From contig NW_025940701.1 in assembly GCF_000764305.2 (NCBI RefSeq), positions 372,294-436,293 of the forward strand: a DNA stretch of 64,000 nucleotides, in the 5' to 3' direction. Source of the stretch: Hyalella azteca (Eukaryota; Arthropoda; Malacostraca; Amphipoda; Hyalellidae). A program made the position numbers and the translations under genes. The notes below the pieces were generated by a model. It did not search any database and had not been told where the DNA came from. It saw nothing but the letters and a program-made list of their open reading frames with translations. How positions within the stretch are numbered: the stretch's first letter is position 1; each line of letters begins with the position of its first letter. Of the stretch, positions 1 through 12,200 are shown piece after piece.

Positions 1-3000
1 CAAACCCAGTTCCGGGCGTTCTGTAAACACAAGCGCTTCAAGAAAGGCCTCGAGTCTGCCGGGACACACTCCTTCCCGATGAGAGGCTCGCGTGAGTCTA
101 CACCCATACCGAACCTCAAGTGAGTTACCAATAAAATATTCAGAATATCAATATCAAATATCTAATATTATCTATCTAATAAAAATATTCAAATATCAAA
201 TATCTCTTCATTTAAGGTAATGTTAAATACCGTGTCTTGACTCTGATTCGTATCGTGTTTCGCCCTTGGTGTAAATGCTCTATACATGTATATATTGGGT
301 GATGTTCCAGTTATTTAGTTGTTGTTTTTCAGTTTGTTTCATTTAGATAACTATTTGGTGATGAGTGATTTAGTTGTTGTTTTTGAACTCATTTCATTCA
401 GATAACTAGCTATATTGGGTGACGTTCCAGTGATTTAGTTGTTGTTTTATTAGTTTGTTCCATGCAGATGTCTATATTGGATGATGTTCCAGAGATTTAG
501 TTGTTGTTTTTAGCGCATTTTCTCATTTATGGAAAAACGTGCTATTGTTTGAGTTTGTTTCATTCAGATGTCTATATTGGGTGATATTTTAGTTGGTAAT
601 CGGGTGATGTTTTAGTTGGTTTTAGCTTATATTAGTCATGTGACAATCATTGGAAATACCGCGCTATAATTTACTGTATATTTGCAGGCGATCGTACTCG
701 CAGCGACGCCAGCATCAAGCTGCCCGCAAGATCCAGCAGTTCATGCGGCAGACAAAGCAGAAGTAAGCGACTTCCTTTGCTTACTTGTTCCCTCATCGTT
801 CAATAATATATTTTACGTTAGTTAATAATAAAGTTGTTCATAATTTAGACTTTTTAATGATGTATCAAGAGTAACACTATAAAAGTTTTGCTCATATTTG
901 ACGCCAAATTAACGATAAAGTTGTTTATAATTTAGCCTTTTTAATGATGTTTCATGAGTAACACAATAAAAGTTTTGCTCATATTTGAAGCCGAATCCTG
1001 ACTGTCTTGTTTTGCGGCTATTGAACACTAAAAGCCGGAGAAGCCAAAATCCGAAATTTTTGGCCAGACGCTCCCCTTATCTTATCTTCTGTTCATTAAA
1101 TACTTTTAACAATCAGCGGAACATGTTTCTCTTACTAACCAAGCAAATATTTGTTTGAATAAATTTGTGAGTGTAGAACTCGATGCAATATACTTCACAT
1201 CTTACTTTCAATATCTCATAAGCGCACACCTCCAAACATACCGGAGTTCTTTTTCATATGCCAAGCCTTCTATTCATGATCGTGTATTAAAATTTGTTAA
1301 TATGTAGCATTTATCTAATTGACTTATAATCGACGTATTGTCATCGAGTCACAGTCATAATATCATTGTCATAATATCACATGTGTATTGTAATATCACA
1401 TGTGTGATATTATTATTTAATTGTGATTATAATTAACCCGTTATATAATCGTTTATAGACGTCGTTACGTTTACCTCATCCACTTTTCTGTCCCGTTTGC
1501 ATGCTTGTAAATTAGCCTAACTCTGCCTCAAAATGTCACCATTTTTCTTGCCTTATTATCCGCAGACGCCATTTCCATCAGCGCCGCTTGTAGTTATGAT
1601 CGCCACGAATGCTGTCACCTGTGACGATAAATTTCATTAAAAGCCTGCACTTTTTGCAACTCATTTCATTTTTCATTTCTTGGAATTCTTGTCTGTTAAG
1701 TTTAAGTTTATTTATGTTAAGTTTAAATTTTTATTATATATCAAAGAACTTTAAATAAGAGCCCTACGGTTAAGCCCCGAAAGGGTTTTCGCTGCCGTAG
1801 ATATGCATACACAAATGTAGATTGTTTCAAGATACTAATTCTAGATTGTTTTCTCCAGCAACCTCATTGAAACCATGTCCAACGCTTTGCGCACTACTCT
1901 GATCCTATCAGTTATAAAGTATTATTCGCTTACCTTCAACCAAAATAAAAATTCAACCTGCTTACTTAGGCCAAAATTATGGCTCTTCACAGATCCCCCC
2001 ACGAAAGAAGAAACTTTCCCATGCATGACGGCACCTGAGTGACATGAAGCATTGCTTTACTGTCACGTAGTCATACTAGTAATTGTGCACTATTTCTAGA
2101 ACAAAAACTCATGGTTGAATTAGTATAAGGTTGACCCATGAGCAGCTCATTTTTGCGGATGTTGTTTGTTTTTCGCCTGTGACGTCACTGATCTTAGTGA
2201 CGTCACGGGCATTAACCCATCGCCGAAATGCGATCAAACCAGTCAACCAATCCGTCATGGGAATGACGGGATTGTTTACGTTTCTCGTACTCACTGACTT
2301 CACCAGAAAGCTGAACTGAAAGACGGAAATCCTCGTGGATCAACCTTATATAGTTCAACCATGTAAAAACTATCCTGGCTTGATACAAACTCCATGCCTG
2401 TTGAGCGCTCATTTAAGGGTGCAGTTGGTGGTCGTACGTCGTGCAACTCTTTGCTTTACTGTCACATAGTCATACTATAAATTGTGCACTATTCCTAGTA
2501 CAAAACTAGCCTGGCTTGGTACAAACTGCATGCATTTAGAGAACGGCGCTTGAAAGACGTGCGTGTCGTACAGTGCAGTTGGTGGTCGTACATCATGTAA
2601 CTCTTTGCTTTACTGTCACATAGTCATACTATAAATTGTGCACTATTTCTAGTACAAAAACAATCCTGGCTTGGTACATACTGCATGCATGTTGAGCGCT
2701 CATTTAGAGAACATCGCTGAAAGACGTGCTTGTACAGTGCAGTTGGTGATCGTACGTCGTGTAACTCTTGGCGTGCTTTACTGTCACATAGTTATACTAT
2801 AAATTGTGCACTATTTCTAGTACAAAAACTAGCCTGGCTTGGTACAAACTGCATGCATGTTGAGCGCTCATTTAAAGAACGGCGCTTAAAAGACGTGCTT
2901 GTACAGTGCAGTTGGTGGTCGTACGTCGTGCAGCTCGTAGATTAGAAGTTCGTGTCCGTGGTTGTTGTACGTGGTTCCGTGCAGCAATCACCTGTCAATC

Positions 3001-5751
3001 AATATTTACTCGTTTTATCTTCTTTCCACTAGCAGCATTTGGGAGATTCTGACGGAGAAATCGGTGAGTTGTAACGGCCAGGTTCTGCGTTACACACGCA
3101 AATCTTAACTCACTCCATAGCTAGCCGTGTCGCCTTGGTCCGATATATCCTGTTTACGTTGATTTATTTTGTCGATGTATTGTGACGATGTAGTGTCGCA
3201 AGTAAGCAGCTTCACACACATTATTACTTAATTATTTTGATGTACGTACTCCCTTTGCATCATTATTGTCTATACTCGTTTATTTTCACTCACTGAAAAT
3301 GGTTCACTTCAACACCTTCAGTACAGTGGTTAGGTTTTGTTTTATAAATTCCAACCTTTTGCTTGGACATTAAATTTATTTTTGGTAAATATTCGCTGAT
3401 TGTTATATAAAATCAAAATTATTTCCCACCCTGTTCTTTACATTAGCTTAAAAATAAGTTCAAATTCATATCCCATTGTCGTATCTATTACACCCTCGTA
3501 CACCAACTATTGCACATTCCATATCAATAAGACAATAGTTCTCCCATGCAATAAGAAAGCTGAGCCTCATAATCATGGTGATAGTAAACCTCATTTCATT
3601 TACGCTATGGTATCTTACTCTTCTAAGCACCAGTTTTCCCAATTATCGAGGTAGCTCCTTTCGCGCTCAGTAGACTTATATGTCACTCTGAGCCTGTAGC
3701 ACAACTGAATGAAGTGTTAGGGTCTATATCAAGAATTAGCTTGTCATGCCCTCGGCACTATGAATTCCGTATTATACTTCCATAACTAACCTTTCCAATA
3801 GGTTAGTTAAAAAATAAAACTTATCAACTAGCCTTTTCAAAAATAATTCCAAACGTCAAAAATTTTATACAAATGGACGGCTGTTTGTTTTTTTTTTCTC
3901 ACTACATTGTGAAGAAAAGACCTTGCCTTTTGCCTACAAAGTTGAGGGCTGGATGTTTTTTTCCTCACTACATTGTGAAGAAAAGAGCTTGGTTTTATTT
4001 GAATATCATACGTGTGGTACGGAAGTCTCGCCGACTTAGCTGATTTATGTAAGAATGCTCGGTGGTGTAGCCCTGTTCTTAAGAGTCTGTCTCATTACGT
4101 GACTGCCTAGTGTAGCCCTAATGTTTGCTGTCTTGGATGTTATATACTTCGTCGAGACAATGTCACTTAATTTATCCTTGTTGCTTACCGTTCATTAAAG
4201 TAAAATTTAACCTTCACTAAGAATTTCGTTATTTTTGAAGTCTTCTTTCAGCACATTCAGTGCAAAATATGTATCTTTAATTTTCACGGGAAATTATCGT
4301 TTTGCTTTTACCGGAAAGTTTCAGTTCAATTTTACGAAGAATTTTCAGTTAACCAATTGAAACATTTCATTTTGGAATTTTTGCAATGATTGTCTCTGCG
4401 AAGTTTTGTGCCTGCCCTTCGCTCCCCGCTCTGTACCGACTGTTTTTTGTCGCGCGGGCAACCCAAAACTCTCGAATCTAATTCGTTATCTAAAATTCTC
4501 GACGACTAGTTTACTCAATCTAATTCGTTATCTAAAATTCTCGACGACTAGTTCACTCAATCTAATTCGTTATCTAAAATTCTCGACGACTAGTTCACTC
4601 AATCTAATTCGTTATCTAAAATTCTCGACGACAAGTTCACTCAATCTAATTCGTTATCTAAAATTCTTGACGACAAGTTCACTCAATCTAATTCGTTATC
4701 TTAAATTTGTTACTATCCTCACTCGGCAGTAGTTCGATCAGAATTTCTCATGCTCAATTAATCCAAAATTATTCTGGTCACTAAAAAAAAATCTTATAAT
4801 ACCTCACCATCCAGATGCCCATTTTGTGCCTTTATTTATTTGTTCACGAAACATGAATGTTTTGTTCGCGGAGATGACAACCTATTCATCGTTTCAAAAC
4901 TATACGATTATCATCACAACGTTAACTGCCCCCAGTTACTTGTAGAATTGCTAATATTATGTAAATAAACATTTATTGTCTTTCGAATTGTCTTGAGTTG
5001 CCCCTGCAATGTACACGCGCGCACCTTTACCGTCTGTTGCGTACGTAGCTCGCTCGCCACATTGCATTGACGTTGCTCGTTGACACTCCAGATTACAGAA
5101 AGAACGTCAAGCAGCACAGTTCCAAATGTCGGCTCCAGACAGCCTACCACCCTTCTCTGCCCCTCCTCGGTCGGCTCCCCCGGGACAACGGGTGGTCCAC
5201 TCATCGGAGCGCTGCCGCCCCCAAACCCCAGTCGAACGCGGCAACTTGTCATCGACTCCAGCCCACCAGAGCCTCACGTGAGTTCGCGATTGCTGCCCAG
5301 TTGAAATTATTTGCTGAAAAAAAAAGGTTTTGCACTTGTTGCATATCTAAAAAGACTCCTGTCCAGTTTAAATTATTAGCTAAAAAAAAAGAGGTTTCGC
5401 ACTTTATGCTGTTTGTTACATATCTAAAAACCTGTCCAGTTGAATTTTTTGCTGAAAAAAGAGGGTTTCGTACTTGTTGCATATCTAAAAAGGCTTGTGT
5501 CCAGTTTAAAGTATCTACTAAAAAAGAGGGTTTCGCACTTAATGCTGTTTGTTGCAAAAAAAAATAAAAATAAAATGCCGTTTGCTGCAATGCTGTTTGT
5601 TTCAAACAAACAGCATTGTTTGTTTGTAATGCTGTTTGTTGCAAAGTCTAAAAATACCTAATAGTGCACTCTGTTTCTGCTTCTAGAATAGATATAGAAT
5701 TTATTACTTACGCAATGTTCCTTTTTTTGCAGTCGTGATTCGTCAATTTAA
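1..5751 (+). CDS. CAMTA: CAMTA-like calmodulin-binding transcription activator, C-terminal exons (5' end outside window)
   Basis: Exons proposed at 1-119, 688-762, 5092-5277 and 5733-5751. The first reads FRAFCKHKRFKK, an IQ-motif-like basic stretch, and the second RSYSQRRQHQAARKIQQF, both like the IQ-rich C-terminus of CAMTA proteins. CAMTAs are nuclear factors with CG-1, TIG, ankyrin and IQ domains; the earlier domains would lie left of this window. Donors are GTGAGT at 120, GTAAGC at 763 and GTGAGT at 5278; acceptors end at 687, 5091 and 5732. Codon phase is kept at each join (AA plus A gives Lys, continuing LQKERQAAQFQM), followed by a Pro/Ser-rich tail. Read-through of the 763 donor would instead stop at 764-766. 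The last exon is the least certain: it stops after six codons, while a longer ORF in another frame (5735-6208) shares that exon. Family call fairly sure, 3' structure tentative. Confidence 0.6.
290..640 (+). repeat. degenerate minisatellite in CAMTA intron
   Basis: About five imperfect units of roughly 60 bp share the core TGATTTAGTTGTTGTTTTT and the phrase TATATTGGGTGATGTTCCAG. The unit near 511-547 is interrupted by 37 bp identical in type to the tip of the fold-back element at 42.7-43.2 kb. Confidence 0.75.
820..992 (+). repeat. tandem duplication, two copies of about 87 bp
   Basis: The stretch starting GATAAAGTTGTT and ending AAAAGTTTTGCTCATATTTG occurs twice head to tail with scattered substitutions. 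Both copies carry AATAAA-like hexamers (826 and 964 areas). If the CAMTA transcript can end at the 764 stop these could serve as poly(A) signals; otherwise the stretch is intronic. Confidence 0.7.
1000..2040. other. CAMTA intron sequence, no gene seen
   Basis: AT-rich intronic DNA. Near 1385-1415 there is an imperfect palindrome built on AATATCACATGTG. No coding exon or RNA gene is recognised. Confidence 0.5.
2110..2363. mobile_element. hAT-like MITE with terminal inverted repeats and 8-bp target duplication
   Basis: A 254-bp element begins CATGGTTGAATTAGTATAAG and its reverse complement begins CATGGTTGAACTATATAAGG, giving TIRs of about 27 bp. It is flanked by CAAAAACT (2102-2109) and TAAAAACT (2364-2371), an 8-bp duplication with one mismatch; uninterrupted satellite monomers have this sequence once. 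The 8-bp duplication fits the hAT superfamily. There is no transposase. The interior holds the hairpin at 2179-2206. Confidence 0.8.
2179..2206. repeat. perfect 11-bp inverted repeat with CRE-like cores
   Basis: GTGACGTCACT and AGTGACGTCAC are separated by a 6-nt loop. Each arm carries TGACGTCA, the palindromic CREB/ATF consensus. It sits inside the MITE. Confidence 0.85.
3033..3063 (+). other. possible cassette micro-exon in CAMTA intron
   Basis: A pyrimidine stretch ending TAGCAG precedes 28-31 bp followed by GTGAGT. Inclusion would shift the reading frame of the 5092 exon, whereas skipping it keeps a coherent CAMTA frame. It may be a chance splice-site pair. Confidence 0.2.
3890..3990 (+). 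repeat. short imperfect tandem duplication
   Basis: TCACTACATTGTGAAGAAAA occurs twice, each time after a T-rich run, with about 66 bp between copies. Confidence 0.6.
4477..4720 (+). repeat. 42-bp minisatellite, six copies
   Basis: Units beginning TCTAATTCGTTATCTAAAAT start at 4477, 4519, 4561, 4603, 4645 and 4687. Because 42 is a multiple of three, all copies stay open in one frame and create a spurious repetitive ORF. Confidence 0.9.
5300..5660 (+). repeat. A-rich minisatellite, about four units
   Basis: Recurrent blocks contain GAGGGTTTCG(T/C)ACTT, GTTGCATATCTAAAAA and GTCCAGTT(T/G)AA at 60-80 bp spacing. It ends in GCTGTTTGTTGCAA repeats and a hairpin (5589-5617). It lies in the proposed last CAMTA intron. 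Confidence 0.75.
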
Positions 5752-6208
5752 GCGCGCGTTAGAGGTGACTGACCAGGTCGATGTCAAGAGACGCAAAACA
5801 TCTTCTGAAGATTTTCAACCTGTGAAGGAGCTTGTGATCGAACCCTTTGACAATCATCTGTCTATAAATTGTGTCTCTCGTCCAAAATCTGTAATTGACT
5901 CTCAATGCACTAGATCATCCTTAAAACCTCTGTACCGACTCCAGTACGGCATAATCCAAGCGAAGATGATTTTATTGATCAGTGCTGCCTTACCGTATCC
6001 CGAAAATTCAATAATCGTCCATTTGAACCGTGAAGTGTCACGTGCTTGTGGCAGTGATTATGAGCGTCTTCTGTTATCAGCATTTTTTGGTCATCTTCAG
6101 ATGGACAGAAACAGAGATAGAAGACGGAACATCGTTTGCGAGAGAATTATTCCCCGCGACAAAGTGTTTCTCCAGTTTCGGACATTGTTGTGGAGGGCTG
6201 ACACTTGA
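5735..6208 (+). other. unassigned open frame overlapping the proposed CAMTA terminal exon
   Basis: A 157-codon stop-free frame follows a good acceptor (CTTTTTTTGCAG ending 5732). It is not in phase with the CAMTA frame chosen from upstream exons. It starts with a basic stretch (DVKRRKTSSEDF) and shows no domain I recognise. It could be an alternative terminal exon reached through another acceptor, or 3' UTR open by chance. Confidence 0.25.
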
Positions 6209-6209
6209 A

Positions 6210-8810
6210 GTGTCTACATTTCTGTAGTTAATATTTTTCTATCTTGTTTTATTGATTATGTTACCTAAATAACTTTTTTGAAAAAATGTACACCTCTCAG
6301 CTACCTAATTATTTAGTTACTCGCTCTATATTTCTAGTTGTGTTGAGGACGACATCTAGCTCCTAGGATTAGATAAAAACCATCAAAGTTTATCGAGGGT
6401 CAAATTTATATTTTAAATCAAATGGAATCGATTATTTTGAATCAAATCGAATAGCTTACCAACGGCCCTCTCTTCACTGTACGGATTAGGACAAAAACTT
6501 CACTGTACGGAAACAGGGCAAAAGCCCTGTTTTGATTATTGGATACCTAGTCAATAGTTCAAATAAATTATTCATTGAAGGGTCTAAATGCTTTATTTTA
6601 TTTGTGAGATTTCTTCAACGTTCTCATCGGTTACTATTCGTTTATTTAAGCAGTTTTCCCCAAGTATTAATGACTCTGTCAGTATTTAATTTTTAGTTCA
6701 AAGCTCATTTGCTATAATGAACTTAACTGAGTTCCTCAAGTCGAAGTTATTTCGTTACACTCTTCTTACTTGAAAGTGTTTTTTAGGATCTTTGTAGATG
6801 CATGGACTAGTCACGATGCAGATAAGTCTCCGCTCATTCATTAGTAAATCTAGAGCTATGCATTGAAATCGTAGTAAGTGTTTCTCTATTCTCGGTAGCC
6901 CGGGAGCAACGATGGCTTTTAAAAATGTGTGCTACAATAATCCTCCTAATTATCATGTCTAAGTCAATAAGTCTTTCACAGCTCCTTGTAGGTAGTCGCG
7001 CTTCCCCGTCCTGTCGGGCGTCGTCAGCCCATAGCGCTAAGTTTTTCGGAGTAGTCTTAGCAAATTCTCTCTCTTTTTGATAGTATCAACTTCTTGACTT
7101 TCAGTCTCTTCTTTATGACAGACTCGATTTAAATCTTTGTCTCTTTTCCGCTCTTCCGATGCTCCGAATCCTCGTGTAGCCAATAGTTAATCTCGTCAAC
7201 TTTTCTCTAGCCACATTCAAGTAGCAAGCTTAATGTTGACCTCAGTTTCGGTTATCCAATTGTATATCGAAAACGCACAGCTTTACAACCAAATAAGTTC
7301 GCTTTCCAGTTCTTTCACATTTGCTTGACTTTAAGGCTGAGAATCGTAGAATTTCATGGAATAGTAATGAACTGACCGAGAATTATTAAATGAAATGTGT
7401 GTGTTCTAACTTTTTTTGTCAATGTGGGTTCTTATTCGAATTTCATGAAAAAAATCAGTTTAAAATGTTTGGAAGCTCAGATCTCTTCTTAGAAAGCCTT
7501 TGAGAGCATTCACCTTTGCTTAGTTTATGTGTTCTCTCTGTGATTGACAAGTTGGAAGCCAAATATGCCCAACTTCATAGCTGATTCGTATTCTTTTCCT
7601 TGAGCTGACATGCTGGCGGGCATATGAGTTTATGCAATAATGTTGTATAAGCCACAGGATTGAAGTCCAAAGCTTTTGCTTAAAACATGTCTCCCTCTTC
7701 ACCTATTACGAACCTCATCACGGCCCTACTTCCTCAATTATCCAATTTCCCTTACTAGAATTATAGCATTTACCAAATTCAATATTCCAGTCAATCGGTG
7801 CAAGTAGTGGGTGATGGGAATGAGAAAGTAGGGACGCGTGAGGTTCATTTCTCTGAAGTGTGGCGTAAAGCATGTCATGCGGAACTAGTCTGGGACCGTA
7901 CTAACTGACCTGCTTTACGCATGTCACTTAACTTTAACTAGTCTGGGGGCGTACTATCAACAGTTTTTAAGAGTTCGTAACGCCGTCCTCCAATCAATGC
8001 TGGCTTTTCAAGCTAAACCCGACGATCACAGATGAGAAATCGGTGGCTACGCGTACTTAGTACGATACGTGTGGTTCGGGAAATCCTGATAGTATAGCTT
8101 CTGGTTTACGGCGATCGGGTGTGGTTTGCGACTTCTTAGCTCAGAGACTGAGTATTATAGCTACTGCGTGTCGAGGCTGAGCGTTCCCCTCCAACTAGAA
8201 ACTTAAAAAAAAGTTTTCGTCATATATTAAGTTTAACAATTTCTTATGGTTCCTCTGGTCTATAAGCTGATTCTATAACATTTACCTACCTACATTGATA
8301 AACGCTTTTATGAATGCGTATGTTTTTACAGATGTCGGTCGTCAAACTGAATCATTTGTTGCCTTCTTATTGTTGTAGCTAAATAGGAATCAAAATAGCA
8401 TTGTTTGTCGTTTTAAATAGGAAAAATAGCTTTTTTAAAAAGATATTGTGTAATTTGTTTCATTATATTTAACGGAGAACATTTTTTAAGAATGTACATA
8501 GACCCGGTCTAGCTTGTTCGCGTTACCATATTTTATCTTCTATTACAATTAATTAAGAACGCGACGCGTGCACTGATTATTGTGCATGTTAATCAAGGAG
8601 AGACACTCTACATGTGGAGTGATAATACGTACATTACTGACATACAAATCATCAATTTGATAGTGTTAAGAGTGGAAGTTCAAAGAGTTTTCTTAGCATA
8701 ACATCTTTATGCCTTTGAAGATCATGAGATTTTACAATTGATTTGCTTTGCTTGCGGTTATCAGTTTCGTAAAATTAAAGGGGATAGGTACTTGAAGTCG
8801 CGAGCGCTGT
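6210..8810. other. intergenic, no gene recognised
   Basis: No convincing exon on either strand. The only local structure is around 7860-7970, where GCGTAAAGCATGTC recurs inverted and ACTAGTCTGGG recurs directly. Confidence 0.5.
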
Positions 8811-8813
8811 TTA

Positions 8814-9224
8814 ATGCTTTGGGTGCGCAAGTCTTCAAACTTGAGCTTGAAGCGATTTAAAATCGAATATGTTGTTTATTATGAAAGATTGAATTACCAC
8901 ATTGTTCGTATGTCGGTGCGTTTCAAAAGGCGTAATTTAATTTCCTTTGAGACGCAAGACTTTGATCGTCACAAGCAGACTCCATACAAACGTGCCATAC
9001 TACATACTCGGCCGCCTAATACCCATGCACTAATTTTTCTGCTGACATCTGATTTTGTAAGTAATTTTGTGTGTATATCTTCCCTCGCTCCGAGAATAAA
9101 AAGTCCGTCCTCTTTCTCTTATTCGCTTAAGCAAAAGGCAATTGCGCCCCCTTTACTTACCCTAACAAAATTTAGAGTCGCCCCAGCTTCTGGTAATCCA
9201 AATCAGAACCTGCCGCGTCTGTAA
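8814..9224 (+). other. unassigned 136-codon open frame
   Basis: A stop-free frame rich in Arg, Leu and Ser with no signal peptide, no recognised domain and no clear splice context. Its neighbours are featureless. It is probably a chance ORF and is listed only because of its length. Confidence 0.12.
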
Positions 9225-9229
9225 ATTTT

Positions 9230-12200
9230 CACTGAGAAGTGTTTCAAGTTACGGAATTGATTTGAACCTAAAGGTCCTATGATTTGAGTGCTGCGAATGA
9301 CAATTTGTTTGTGATATTGATGTTGTGTGAAACAGTCTTGCTTACTGATGTCTGTGTTGTGTTAAAATCGGTGAGCATTGGACGACTGAGTTTTTTATTA
9401 TGGAATTGTACTTCTCAATGTCAATAAGAGTCTTTATCTAACTTTCTAGACCCATTTCTTGTTGATTATTATTATATTTAATAATACTTAAGTCCCGCAT
9501 ATGCTTGCGTTTCCTTATGGAGCTAAAGCTTCTATTTGTTGACGTAATGTTGAACACACAGGATTTGGTCGAGCTCGAGTCGTTATTAATAAGTATTCAT
9601 AAAAAAACGCTATGAGTGGATTTTTATTGTCGATTCAATAGTATCTTAATCATCATATTGTTATGAATTATCGAAAAAACTAACTAGAGTAACAATTTGT
9701 GACATTGGTCACAAACTTTATTGTGACCTAACTTCTCACGAAATTCCTCTTGTTCAGTGGTTATTGAAATTCAATTTAGAACATACAACTGTCAACATTG
9801 TTGATTGAGTCGGCTCTACAAGCGACATGAAGGCGCCTCAGAAATGTCCGTGGCGTCTTTCCCTATCTTAAATTCATTCACATATGCCATTTTTCAATGT
9901 TATACATCATGCCTCTAGCAACAAACTCATGGTGCGTGACTTTCTACTACATCTTGTCGCCAGCTAGCTAGTATTCAACGCGGATGTGTCTATCTATACT
10001 TGAATATCAAAGAGCATTTAAATTTTCACACTATTTATTATCTTTTATCAATAGGGATAATTAAGAGTGGTCAGTGAATATTAATACTACCTATTGTACA
10101 ATATTTTTAATTTATATCTATATCGATACTATATACGGTATATTGACGCGAGCTGCAATCCATCTTTTCTCTATTTTTCATCTCTATCTCAATCTTTCTA
10201 GACTAGTTTTAAGCAAGTAGCTAGGCGGCCGGTAGAGCTTCACGACAAATTTCTTCCTAAGGAATATCCAATGTGTTCGCAGTTAAGCCGAGCTCCTTTT
10301 AAAGGTTAAGTGAAACGTCATCCGGTGTTCAGAGGTGACTTTCTATTATACTCGTGCAAATTATTATTCTTTTACGGACAAGCAACCTTCAATATATTAG
10401 ATACGATACAAACTATTACAAAGAGATTCGAAGTACCAGCGACTTAAGTTTTCATCACGTGCATCTTAAATTAACACTAAAATGTTCACCTTTTTCCGTA
10501 TTCCAACAATGAAGACACAAATTCCGAAGGATATAATTACTAATTTAATAGCTAATAAAAATTAACCGTGTTTTAGCGTAACGTTGTTCAGCTGGTTCTC
10601 TTTATAGTGAGATAGTATTTCTGTATGAACTCCCTCATAATTAGACATTTTCTGAGATAAACAACTTAGGCGCATTTATAAATTCGTAGTTTTAAAAGCA
10701 CAGTAGGAGATGAGATGAACGCATGAGCTTCTCTTGAGAATGTACATGAATGTAATGCGAGCTCAGCTGCCGTTCTCTTCAGCAACTTGCCTTCGATGCT
10801 CACGTCTCTAAAATCTCTTCTAACGTCGTAAGCTTTGCAAATGCACTTCTCAAGTTTCGCCCTGCAATTTTGAGCCTCTTCAATTCTGACTTGGTAATAA
10901 GACATGATTTATAGTCCAGCCATCGGCATACATACACCTATGACGCTGCAGCTCCACTGAATATTCATTTTTTGAACGAGGGGACTTTGATGCAGCGAAT
11001 GGATTTACTCGTATCCACAATTGGTTTTTTGAGGATGAAGAATAAGATGACTAGTAAGGCATTTCTATGCATTTCATCTTCAATGAGACAGGGTTTAATG
11101 GGAAACAACGCGTTATTAGTAGGACAATAAATGTATACAAATGGACGTGAAAGAAAAATATTACATCTAACCCGATGAAATTCTCCTTGGTCACTTTTGC
11201 TTTATTTCCAAAATCGAGCATGTAAAACATAGTGCACGTGTTGTTACGAAATATTTTTTTACTGTTCGCTTGTTGACTATTCATGCAATAAATAAACGGA
11301 ATGTACGTCACCGCAAACTATTTTCTAGACCATTCCTTCTTTCCATTCGGCCAGTAGCTACTGAAGAACGTATCTCAATTAGAACGCACTCGAGTTCAAT
11401 TCAATTTTAATTTGGTACAAGGCAGTTATGATTTACGTAAAGAAACTAGCTGGTCAGAGACTCTAGCTCCCTCAACAATGAGCTCGGCTCTTACCTTCAT
11501 TATGCAAATACATTTATGATGAACACGCAGAATAATGACAACACATGAAAATACAATAGAAAAATTACCTAGTATCAACGGCTACTAGTTGACTTTAATC
11601 AGAACCATCGAATCGCCAAAAGAAGCTCAAACACAGCAGCTTGACATCGTTGAGGTATTAAAACTAAGCAAAATACAAGATAAAATGCGAATCACCTATC
11701 AAGGTGACTAGCTTGATGAACCAACCCATTTTAAATGGCACTTTCCAACCCAAACGGACGGCAAACAATGTCATGGAGATTTGCTATACAAACGTGTGTT
11801 TTGCTTAAAGCAAATTACCTAAAACAAACTCGAGATAACTAAGCTCAAAAAGCACACGTTAGCTTACAAGAAGACCTTGGCAAGCAATACGAGACTACAA
11901 ATATAATAGCTAACTAATAAGAACACTGAGCAAAGCAAGATGGCGCACCTACAAGCAGGAATGTTGAGCACCAACATCGAGTGCGACGCCTGCGACTAGA
12001 AAAAGAGTAATTATTACATTTTAATCATAAAATAATTCAAAAGTGAGCTAAAAAACTCATTACAAACGTAATCTATACTTTTCAGATATGGCGCGATTGA
12101 GACCATCAGTACAACCATTGATCAGGTACGCCTGATGTCGTGAAATATATATTGTATAATCGACAATAAATTTCTTGACTGCAACTACAATATAAAAGTC

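Larger units (their letters stand above)
2048..2945 (+). repeat. tandem satellite, about 154-168 bp monomers
   Basis: Monomers start with TTTACTGTCACATAGTCATA near 2053, 2455, 2609 and 2777. They run through GCATGCATGTTGAGCGCTC and a conserved CAGTTGGTGGTCGTACGTCG. The spacing is 154 then 168 bp; the first monomer is split by the MITE at 2110-2363. ORFs here are by-products of the repeat. Confidence 0.85.

Noticed and set aside
4406..4732. 108-codon frame with SLNLIRYLKFSTTS repeats
   Set aside because: Product of a 42-bp minisatellite whose unit length is a multiple of three.
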